Assembly (NCBI GenBank): GCA_905221605.1 | Contig: CAJNDS010000483.1 | Span: 62,001-126,000 of the forward strand | Length of the DNA stretch: 64,000 nt | Direction: 5' to 3' | Source: Symbiodinium natans | Taxonomy: Eukaryota > Sar > Dinophyceae > Suessiales > Symbiodiniaceae | Part shown: positions 38,699-49,028 of the stretch, one piece after another | Layout: each line of letters opens with the position of its first letter | How positions within the stretch are numbered: the stretch's first letter is position 1 | Position numbers and translations under genes: made by a program | The notes under the pieces: model-generated | The model's database searches: none | What the model saw: the letters and a program-made list of their open reading frames with translations, nothing else | Told to the model about the DNA's origin: nothing

Positions 38699-39722
38699 CT
38701 ACACGAGCGCCCTGTCTGCAACAGTTCTAGAAACACCATCAACATCCATCAACCTCCTCTTGCGAACATGCTTCCTGAGCAAGCTGACAACTACGAGCAA
38801 AACTTGCGACTTTGAGGAGATGATGTGCCAAAGCAAGGTGGAACAGCCTTGTGCTTGCGCCACGCTCTTGAAGTCATTCCGTGCAACTGTGTCGCAAGAC
38901 AAGGCCAAGCCAGTGGTTATCGGCCAGGTCTTCTCAGCCATCGTCAGCCCACGGCTCACTTGCACGGATTGACATCGAGCCAGTGGCAGACTATCGTTTG
39001 GTCACGCCTCAACGTGATCACAACTACTGTACAAGACCTGCGCGAGTCAACGTCCACCCTTGCCCACAGGAAGCAAGTCCGTGGGAACTCGGCTGATCGA
39101 CCCAGTGAGCTAAGGCAAACGTTACTTCAGGGTACCCCTGGCACTCAGGGGCAAGCGAAAAACATCAAGTTGAAAGAAGTTAGTGAAAGAGGTTTTCATT
39201 CCTTCCACAAGGGGGGGAATCTAGTGTGGGGTGATGAATGCACGAATGCAGCTCGTGAAGCTGCTGCTCAATGGTGGTGACCATTCGGCGGTGGGGTTGG
39301 TGGCCGGCTTGGCCCCAAGCATTTATCATAGGCCTGACAATTGAGCTCCAGCTTTGGAAGGCGGACGTTTCGGGAAATAGATCACGCGTGTGCGGTGATG
39401 GGAATCGCTCGCATGAAGAGAAATGCGGCGACGAGCCTTCTGCAGGGCATGCTGAAACTTGAACGAGTCGTTCTTCATGGTATAGTGAAGGTCTAGTCTC
39501 CTTTCCTGGCAGGGGGCATGCAAACCCTGGAGGTGCACGACGTCGGCATGTTACAATGGCACAAGAAAGTAGAAGTTCCAAGGCATTGAAAGGCCTCCAG
39601 GGTCGACTGTAACTTGTCCATGACCCGGAGCTGTGCCTGCACAGCCCGAGTGCAGTGCTGCACTGTGAAGCCCGGGAAGAAGGGAGGGGCGATATGTATC
39701 CAGATCCTCCACACATTCCAGC
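38699..39722 (-). CDS. Unknown multi-exon gene (several exons)
   Basis: Minus-strand pieces that look coding. About 39595-39722, after CAGCTGTAG: WRIWIHIAPPFFPGFTVQHC then TRAVQAQLRVMDKLQSTLE, a helical/coiled segment. About 39370-39505: MKNDSFKFQHALQKARRRIS then LHASDSHHRTRVIYFPK, strongly basic. About 39230-39290: TTIEQQLHELHSCI. About 38770-38940: FKSVAQAQGCSTLLWHIISS then KSQVLLVVVSLLRKHVRK. No catalytic motif is recognised. It follows channel copy A on the same strand, so these could be that gene's C-terminal tail beyond the 40-41 kb repeats, or a separate gene. Confidence 0.4.
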
Positions 39723-40065
39723 CTACAGCTGAAGGTAAGAGTGTTGCTCTCGGTTGTGCTTTCGAAGGTGCGCCAGGAGCGTCGCATCACGATCATGTAT
39801 CATGAGAACTTATCCGCCTCAGCTTGAATCAGCCAGAGCAGAGGAGGGAAGGGCTGTTTGTACTCCAAAAGCCCCCCTTGTGAACCCCCTGAGCCCATCA
39901 AAACTCTTGAGCCCCTGTACGTGCTAAACCCTCAACCCTGAATCCCAACTCAAATTCATCGTAAAAGCCAATCGAAGGACCCAATGAGAACGTGAGCCAA
40001 CGCGGGCCCCGGCGCGCCTCGAGCTCCTGCAAGCGCCAGTTTGCGACCGGTATTATCTTCATGTA

Positions 40066-40680
40066 ATGATACTGTTACTGCTACTGTTGCTGCTGCTGCT
40101 ACTGCTACTGTTGCTGTTACTGTTGCTGTTGCTGTTACTGCTACTGTTACCGTTACTGCTACTCTTACTCTTACTGTTACTGGTACTCTTACTCTTACTC
40201 TTACTCTTACTCTTACTCTTGCTCTTGCTCTTACTCTTACTCTTACTCTTATTTCTACTATTTCTACTATTGCTACTACTACTCCTATTACTATTGCTAG
40301 TACTATTCCGATTCCCATCACGATTACCATTGCCAATACGAGCCCCTGACAATTACCATTCCCGCTACCGTTCCTGCTGCACTTCCTGTTACCATTACTA
40401 TTGCTCATACTATTACCACTACCATTACCGTTACTGTTACTTTTCCTGTTCCTGCTACTATTGCCAGTACTCTTATTTTTTTGCTCCTATTGCTTTTCCT
40501 ACTGTTACTATCACTATTACTTTACTTTTACTGCTTCTATGACTATTACTATGACTACTAGTCATAGTACTCTGACGATTACCATTCCTAGTACCTGGTA
40601 TTATTGCCTGGAAATATTACCTGGTTGGATTGCCATTACCGTTAGCTTTACCGTTACGATTACGATGACTACTACCTGGT
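40066..40680. repeat. Degenerate (ACTGTT)n / trinucleotide minisatellite
   Basis: Over 600 bases of TACTG/TTACTC/TTGCTG units with mainly 6-base and 3-base periodicity, most regular at 40066-40260 and increasingly decayed to the right. The open frames (Leu-Leu, Thr-Val, Ser-Asn) are artefacts. Confidence 0.9.
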
Positions 40681-40698
40681 ACTAGTACTTACCTAGGT

Positions 40699-40757
40699 CT
40701 CCTCCCTACCTCCTCCCTACCTCCTCCCTACCTCCTCCCTACCTCCTCCCTACCTCC
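40699..40757. repeat. 10-bp tandem repeat CTCCCTACCT
   Basis: Five to six perfect copies directly after the decayed hexamer array. Confidence 0.9.
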
Positions 40758-40953
40758 GCCTACCTACTGCTACTTGTGCTATGGCTATTACCACTGGTGT
40801 TGTTACGATTGCTACTCCATTTCTGTTTTCGACTTATTGTTTTACGATTAGTCTTGTTGTTCTATCATGTTGGTGCATAGGGTTGGGTTTGATCTGTTCG
40901 TGTGGGCCGAAGGCCGAAGGAGTTCAGAAATTCCTACCAAAACCCTGCACTTC

Positions 40954-41070
40954 GCCCCCCCTTCCCCCCCCCCCCCCTCACCCCTCCCCCCCCCTCACCC
41001 CTCCCCCCTCCCCCCCCCCACCTCCCCCCCCCCCACCTCCCCCCCCCCCCCTCACCCCTTCCCCCCCCAG
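40954..41070. repeat. Poly-C tract with T/CA interruptions
   Basis: About 115 bases of C-runs (5-11 C) split by T, TCA and A; a possible four-stranded (i-motif/G4) former. Confidence 0.9.
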
Positions 41071-41185
41071 CCAGTGCAAGTGGGAGTACAATGGGGAAGT
41101 TGACGCGCTCTGCGGTTGTGGGCCAACTGGACTTGACCCAAAGCTGTTGACAGGCTGTCACACCATTCTCCCAGGCCTCACGGAC

Positions 41186-44100
41186 CTGACTGGGCTTCTC
41201 TTCCTCCTCGTTCTCCTGGCAAAATTTCAGAATTCGGATCGTTTTTCCTGGACCCCAAAGGGGTGCAAAGAGCATGGAGCCTCTCATTCACTCATGAGCT
41301 GAAACAGCAGCCGCTATCCCCTTCATCCGGCTCTGGGAGCCTCCTCATCCTCGGCTTCCTCCTTGATGGCCAGGTAGTACTCAATCGTAAAGGCCTCGGA
41401 ACACTATGCGGGTACAGTGCAAGCACTTGCTGGCTGCTGGCAGCTCAACCACAGCAGGAGTCTGGAGCATCATGGGACCCCAAAAACCCATGAATGCCTT
41501 TGGACTGGCCTTGGTGATTTCGAAGATGATCGCCACGCCGAGGAGATAGAAGGCCCTGGGATCTGAGAAGGATAGATCCAATTTGTTTCATTTCTTCTGC
41601 AGGATTCTGGCACCAGGGAAGCCCAGAGCAATGATTGCTAGAATCACAAGAAACCAATTTTCCGTGCTCGTGTGCAGCTGCATGCAGCTGAAGGGCGGGA
41701 AGACGTACCAAGCAACGTCCCCCCAGGATGAGGCCGCCTGTTCAGAGCTACATTGACAGGGAGAACGACTTGATATGAACAGCTTCGGGCTGAAGGCATA
41801 CAGGATGCTTGCAGAATGCTTACAGAGAGTGGAGAACAGAGGAACCTCACAGGAAAGCAGCAGCTCTTTGTTATTTGAATGTATTTGCCCTGCGCACTTG
41901 CTGCGAGCGCCTGAAGGGCATCCGCATTCTCTGGGACGTACTCACCTGAGGACATTCGAAACGCATCGGCGTGCAGTACATCATCCCACCACGTCAACGC
42001 TGCTGACTTGCGCAGTTACGTGAAGAACATCTAATTGTTCATCGTAGGGGTCTCAAGCCCTGGTCTTCCATTCGCACCAAAACTGCACTCTGAAGATCTG
42101 ACAACACAGGCATATGAGCCCGTGAGCTTATGAGACCCTTGCCCACATGAGCAGGAACAATGCCAAAGTGGTCTTGTTTTTCAGCAAAGGGTCTAAGAAG
42201 CTGCGCGAAGAAGGTGGTGAAGGCCATGGACATGTCGTTGAAATTGAACACATACCTTGGTGGGCATGCCGTTTGCCTTGCAACTTCGGTTCCGTCTTCC
42301 ATTTGGAGCTCCTGCTGCCCTTTGCTCACACCTAACTAAACTCTGCCCTGTCAAGACCTCAGGGCTGCAAGCTCAGATTCGTCATGGTCTACAGGCTCTT
42401 GCCACTGAACTGTCCTTTGGGTCTATTGCTCCAACATCCTTGTTTTGGGAACTAGATTACTATAGACTATAGACTTAGGGGCGATGGAAAATGTCTTACA
42501 GCACAAGAAACTTTGTGCAATCCAAGACTTACTCCTGAACACTCGAATCACCTGTAGCAAACCTTCAAGCAAGAGTTGATGGCCCGAATAGGAGAAGGCC
42601 AGCTGGTAAGGACCTTGAGATTGTAACTCGGTCGCGGCCTTCTGTTACGACACTATTGTCTATTCATATCATGCGAGTCACATGCAGAGAGTTTAGTAAA
42701 CCAAGATAGAGCATCGTGCCAAGCCCAAGGTCAGACTAACCCATTGAGCTGTGACCAAGTCGCAGATGTTTCTTTCCATAATCGAGCTCCTGCATAGCTG
42801 CTCTGGGGAGGCTGAAATAACATAATGGAGAGCGCTTGAGCCGTTGGTGGTAGGCATGCGCAGCTGGGCAGGGCAAACATGAACCAGCAAACTCCCCAAA
42901 TTTCCTTAACATACCGCCTCGAACAGCTTTTGTGATTTTGCCATCGTGTCCAAGATGATGCGTGTGGCTGCGTGTGGTGGGTCCTTCAGAGCTGGCTGAC
43001 CTTCGTACAGGACTCCGCCCCACAGATTCCTCAGTACGCCGTGGCTCAAACTCCCTCTCCCAAACCCTTGGGAGGATCCAACTTGTAGAACCCCCAAATA
43101 GTACCCCCATACCACTTTTAGGGCACCTTAAGGGGATCTACTTTTTGGATCCTCCCAAGGGGTCTGGGCTTGCAGCTGCAACCTCTTGCAGTCCGGCCAC
43201 ATGCTAAGCGCGGAGAAGAAGAAGAGCAAAACGCCCAAGAGCTGAAGAATATCACCAGCCTTAGATGTGGGCATTGGGCATCCTTGTCTTGGTCGTCGCT
43301 GTAGCTACTTTCGTGGAGGGCAAAGGCGGCATTGTCCCGGCTTTTTTGTTTCATGAAGCAGCTGAGAAAGAACCCTCGAAGATCCCTTGAGGCAGTGGCT
43401 GCATTCACCATGCGCGAGATCGTGCGCACCATGAACTGCACTCGTGGGAACTGCTTCAGCTGCTTGACCTCAGAAGACTTCGGCGCTGACGACATTTGCC
43501 CAAGATGTCCTTTTGATGACGTTACTGGCGTTCTGTTCGTTAGGATTCGACACTCCGCCCGCAGGGAGAGCATACTACGCAGGTGCGCAGACTGCAGTCC
43601 AAACATGTCCAAATCCACCACGCGAAGCCGCATGCACCGCTACTGTGCCAACCTCAGGAGGATATAATAACCACATGGCGTTCCCCTGAAAATGAACACC
43701 CCTGCTCCTCGCTGACTTATCCCTCCGGTCTCAGGGCCACACCACGCGAATGAGTCTGAGGAGCCGGAGGATATTGGCATAATGCTTCAGGTCCTTGGGC
43801 TGTACAATACACAATATTCCGTCTGCCCTGGGAGCTTGGATTTCCTTGAAGCTCATCGGGCAAGCATCCACGAAACCAGAAGTGACTTCGCAATGCATGC
43901 CTTGATCCTGCGAACTACTCAGCGACTCTCCTCTTACATCGCTCTGACACCCGTGATTTGGGCTTTAGGCTGCCAGAAGGCCAGCTGGGCATCCGAAGTC
44001 AGCAACTTCGCGTTTAACAATATCATGGACCCACAAATGCAAACATCGGTTCATGCTCACATCTCACATGCCAAGGTTCTGCCTGCACCGTCGCAAACGG

Positions 44101-46381
44101 CAAATAAGGAAGCACGGTCGTCGCTAACAGCAGCCAAGTTGTGAAAAAGTCAAACCTTGCATGTGGACGATGAGCGTAGCTCGCGCGTTTTGTTGGTGAC
44201 GTCACTATGTGCGGGTTGGGTAAGGGTTGGTATGAAATTTTAGCGTTCCGTGTGACTGGCCAAAGCACCATTAGATTCCATATCAGTCTAGTGCTCATGC
44301 TGTCGTGAGTGATTGCCATCGGCAGTCGGATGCCTCAGTGGTACAAACTTCTCAGCCAAATCTGTCGAGGTGCTTGTTGGCCCAAAAGCTGCAGTACTCG
44401 GCCCAGGACTTGACCTGCATGGATGTCGGACAAGGCCGGGTAGCATTCACCGAGCACAAAGCAGTCTGAGGGCCATCGACTGTGTTCTGACTGAGCGCTG
44501 TGCAGACAGCTTGATGATGACCTCACCTGCGCTTGTCTAAACGCTGCAGGGCACAAGCAAGTCGCTGTCAGGCATCAACATAAGATTCCAAACAGATTCC
44601 ACATGATGCTACAAGCTTGTAATCGGCGCTGTTGCGTGCCGTTAACAAGGTCAAAAGAGCTCTGCTGCATTCGTGACGCGTTGGTCAGACCTTATGTCAG
44701 CCTGAACCCCGAGCCCTAAAACCCCAGGGTCCCGGCCAACGTAGGCAAATGCAAAGATGAGGTCCAGGATTCGGAAAGCATCTGGCTGGGGGCCCCAATC
44801 GTTGAGGTTGTAAGCCGACCTTAGGAGCATTGACATTTTGTTCCTCAAAATGAGAAAAACGAATTCTCTGCATGAGGGGAACAAAGAAGGAGCCTTGTAT
44901 CAAATTTCCCCACCAACCCCCCCCCCGCCCCGTGTGGTCCCACTTGATTGCCGTTTGATGGCCACCTGTTGGATACACTATGAACCCAAGAGGCTGCAAG
45001 GCGCCCGTAAAGTCATTCGGCACCACTTGATGACTTGGGTCATTGATTTGTTGTTTAAATTGCCTCCCGATGAGCAGAGCATCAGCCTTCACACCGAGGG
45101 TGGGAAAACGGCGTCTTCGCTCCGGGAAACATGCGCAGTGGGCCGCAATAGGGGGCTTGCGCGAAATTGGCCAAAATGGGCGTCTTCATCATCCCTCCCA
45201 CCGTGTCAAGATGTGCCACACATGCTTACTTCGCCATGTCATGGCTCCCCGCGCACGGCGGACCCCGCCCCTTGAAGAGTCTCAGACAGCGGCTGAAGCA
45301 GCACAAGTACCAGGTTGGCAAGGAGCACCTGGCATGAACGGGCGAGCAGTGGGCATGTCGCAAAACAATGTCTGTTGTGACACCGGCGGCCTCTGAACTC
45401 TGAACTCAGCTACGATCCCCGAATAGCCGCAAAAGGCCCTCTTTGCAATCCGCGCACATTGTTCATGAAGACGTCGAAGGCCGGGAGCTCTTTGGGCTCC
45501 CAAACTTTGTGCCTTCCAAGCTTGCGCTCACGCCAAGCCACGGGGCTCTGAGCTTAGGTGGCGAAGCAGTTGAAGACAGTCTAAACAGTCTAAGCTCATG
45601 GGGTTAGATTCTTATCAGATCGCTACAGTCTATCGCGGTGCCTCAGGGATACAAACCAGTCCTGGTTCCACATCCCGGGCGCGCAGTGCTTTATGAACGA
45701 GTCCTCCAAGCAAGTAGAATGAGCAGACATGTACTCAAGCCAGCACACAGGCACTACTTCGTCATGCATCAACTGAGATAGTGAAATCTCCCCATCGGAC
45801 ACAACATGTTGGCAGGAAATTGAACAGAGCAACAGAGACCAAACCGCAAACCGGTCCTTGGGAGTCGCCCAGACTGGGTTCTGAAAGACTCGGCAAGCGT
45901 CCAGGAACTTCTCCTGTCACGGTATACCGTACAAGAGGGCACACAAGTGTCCGGAGACCCTTGAAGTCAGTGAATTCCCCATCTTTTTCTTTCCCAGCAT
46001 TTGCCAGCTCTACAATGTGCCTCGGTGACGTCGCCAAAGTGCTCGAGCAACAGCTCTGCCTTGCTGCCACGCCAATTGAAGTACATTGTCGTCAGGGGGG
46101 ATGCGCATGAGCAGTCAGATGCTCAGCTTCACACCGTTTCTCGCGCGATTGGGAACATGCCTCAGGGATGTCAAAGGCTGGATATCCCAAAACGATCAAG
46201 GGCTAACCCTGCTACGGCTGCTGCTATTCTTGGAAGAACCAAAAACCTGTACAAACAGCTTTGGTGTGCGGGGGAGGGGAAATCTCTTGGACTTGGCCCA
46301 GCCGCGGGGAGATTTGCCCAAATCCTCCACAAACTCGAGGAAGGTCTCCTCTGGAACTACTCGATGGTCGCTGGAGGCAGC
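41186..46381 (-). CDS. Voltage-gated cation channel, copy A
   Basis: Exons, right to left. 46247-46381: VVPEETFLEFVEDLGKSPRG (cytosolic). 45.8-46.1 kb: further exon(s), frame unsettled. 44723-44867: FVFLILRNKMSMLLRSAYNL then NDWGPQPDAFRILDLIFAFA (S2-S3). 43743-43799: DLKHYANILRLLRLIRV, an S4 voltage sensor with Arg every third or fourth residue. About 43390-43480: VKQLKQFPRVQFMVRTIS (S4-S5). 43183-43259: ILQLLGVLLFFFSALSMWPD (S5). 43001-43029: NLWGGVLYE. About 42190-42257: YVFNFNDMSMAFTTFFAQLL (pore). About 41610-41745: WGDVAWYVFPPFSC. 41342-41395: AFTIEYYLAIKEEAEDEE, the end of S6. 41186-41215: ENEEEEKPSQ. Junction phases agree for 44723-44867 to 43743-43799 and for the last two exons. The order S2-S6 plus the FNFND pore resembles two-pore/CaV-like cation channels of protists; ion selectivity is not predicted. 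Copy B has the same exons in the same order. The N-terminus and some exons are missing. Confidence 0.7.
43064..43162. mobile_element. Foldback/MITE-like element 4
   Basis: The left end CCCTTGGGAGGATCCAA, then CTTGTAGAACCCC, is matched by the reverse complement of the right end, CCCTTGGGAGGATCCAA then AAAGTAGATCCCC. The arms are about 31 bases with four or five mismatches, unit 99 bases, and it sits in an intron of channel copy A. Confidence 0.75.
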
Positions 46382-46423
46382 CTGAATGGATTTCATGAAG
46401 GAGCTATGCTTCTCCAGACTTCC

Positions 46424-46440
46424 CTAAACCCTAAACCTTA
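46424..46440. repeat. Telomere-like CCCTAAA pair
   Basis: Two units of CCCTAAA in tandem, the second slightly altered, just upstream of copy A's first identified exon. Confidence 0.6.
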
Positions 46441-46818
46441 AAGACAGCTGCCTTTCATCCCAGAGTTGGCTTCACGCCGGTGCACCCCCTCGAACTTTGA
46501 ATCTCAGGCTTTCTTCCCCATAGTGCCGCAGAGAGTCTGAGAGAGTCTTGAAAGCACCGTGCATACTTTGCGCCTCTGTGCCAGCGCACTTCCCGAGGCT
46601 TCCGGCTGAGTTTTACATGGTACATGGTACCTGGTGGCCCAGCAGCCATGTTGTAGTACGGGTACGCTTTTGGTGGTGGCTGTGTTGAGAAAGCAACCCA
46701 GCGTATCACTTGGGCAGCAAGAGAACACGAACATGCTGAATGGTCTGAGCTGCATCTGATCCGCCCAAGAAGTCTATAAAGTCTCGACCGGCCTTGCATG
46801 ATAGATTGATAGACCTAC

Positions 46819-48993
46819 CGAATCCCTGCATTGACTGCCTCCGCTGAGGCTTTCCTGTCCAACTCCTGCAGCACACGCCACAAAGCCAGCCGAGCTTTCA
46901 AGTGGGTGTATCAGCAGGGGCCCAAGAAAACCACACAAACATAAGGATCCTACAAACAGGGTTTTTCGGAATCTCACTCAGAGGGGCTCGTAGGATCCTT
47001 GTGTTTTTGTGGTTGTTTGGGCCCCTCATCAGAGTGCCATGAATGTCAAAAGTGGGCATCTGCTCTCTCCGCATTCCCAGCTCGCCCAGCTCCCACGTTC
47101 CTCTTCTGAGCCTTTCAGGTACGCCGCCACGAAAGCGTCGATGACTAGATTGAGCAGCCTGCGGATCTCTGGTGAAATTTTCCTAGCCCATGTCTCGGAA
47201 ACAAGCATGCAGAGGTAGTAACAATGAAGCACAGCCCTGGAATGCCCGGACCCTCTTCTGGGAATGGTGGCCGCCATATACACAATATAATTGTAATGAA
47301 GTATTCATGCCAGATCATTAGACTTGCCTCAACAAGACAGACCCTGAGCCCTGGCCCCAAACCCTTTTCTGGGTAGTGTGGTTCCTTTCCCGCTGGGGCC
47401 CCGCACAAGATCTGACCGATCACCAGGAAGATCAGCCAGAAGACGCCTCTGCACAGTCAATGCATGTCAGGGCTTCCCTAAACCCTAAATCCTAAACCCT
47501 AAACCCTAAACCCCAAACAAAATCTTCTGCTCGCGTTCTCGCGCCTGAAAGTCGGTAGGTGAAGAAGGACGGCAGGAAGTTGCTCACGAAGCCTTCGCCT
47601 CGGGTTCTCGTTGGGAGTGGGACAGTGAGCATCCAAAAAACAAGGCTAAACAACTCAAAACTCTGAACGCCAGACCGCCAAAATCGCCATCCCAAGAGAC
47701 CCCCGAAACCAGGACGTGAACAAGGCAGAAGCGCACAGACAACCCAACAAGCCACCCCAATTCCCGAAAGCTGCCGAGACACCAATGCCGGCAACGAACA
47801 AGGAGTAGGTGGCCTGGGTTACAAGGCCTAGAGTTTACTGCAGAGGGCATGCTGAAAAAGATTGCGCAAGCCTCTCATGCCAAGCATGTTGAAATATCCA
47901 TGTCTTGACTCTTGACTTCTTTACTATCTCCATCTCGCAGCATGGTTTTGAGCACTGCAGAAGCGAACATAGACGAATAAATTTACACATGTGCGCTTTA
48001 AATACGCCTAACCCATCATCAGATACAGCCAGCTTCGCCCTGGTCCCCTGAGTGTTGTCCGTGCTCTGCAGCCAAGACACCTCCCTCAGTGTTGATAAGC
48101 CCTGTTCAGGCAGCTGGCAAAGCATCACAAGTCTCTCCCACCAGGCTGGGACTGAGCTTGAGGTCTAAACTCAGCTGGGTCCTCACAAGTCCAAGTGCCA
48201 AGCCCCGCCTTGTTGGCAGGGACGATCTCCTGTCCGGACAAGTGTTCAAGCACGTTTCGTTAGGGCTTCGAGTCGATGCACGGCTCCTCGTCTTCCTTGA
48301 ATGCGGGGGCGTTCAAGTCCTTGAAGATGATGACCGTAACCCATGCGAAGAACATCCTCAAACACACATCAGGCTTGGCATGATGTCTGGAAACAGCCCC
48401 AAAAGTGCGGCTCCCACACGAAAAGCACAAGATAGCCTTTCATACATTCCGGAGCCTACGTCGTGCAACAACGGCTCAAGGATGGAGACACCAGATGCCA
48501 CCAAGTGGCACCGTACCAACGAAGAAAACTGCAACTGACCTTCACTGCCGGGTCTCCACAAGTTGCTGAGCCACGGAACGGACAAAGAGCAGCCCAAATA
48601 AATCTAAACAACAGTGTCTGCAGTGCCATGCCGGCTGCGAACACAGATCTGTACCCTGCTGATGCAGGGAAGTCGCGCGAACTCTCCGATCATCCGCCTC
48701 GGCACGTGTGCGCAGGTAGTTTCCAAAGGCGAGCCACATTCACCGCACAGTACTGGTGTTGCTCCTACTTGGAGTAGCTGGAGGCTGCTTCAGCTTGGCT
48801 TGATGTTCCAGGTTGCCACATCTCGTGTGAAAATGTGTTTCCGGCGGTGCAAGAACATCCGACCCCAGCATCCACCCGACCGTCCACACCCGCCCAGTCT
48901 GCAGCCAGAGCAGCTTGTTGAAAATGAGGGTGTAGACTCGCTGCACACCCGGCAGTATGAAGAGAAGGCCCGTCCTGAAAAATGCTGGGTTGT

Positions 48994-49028
<35 letters not shown>

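Noticed and set aside
38139-38972. Long Cys-Val and His-Thr open frames
   Set aside because: They come from the CA/CGCA microsatellite and its flanks.
40066-40542. 158-codon poly-Leu frame that resembles a membrane protein
   Set aside because: Low-complexity CTACTG/TTACTC repeat; the other frames give Thr-Val or Ser-Asn repeats of equal length.
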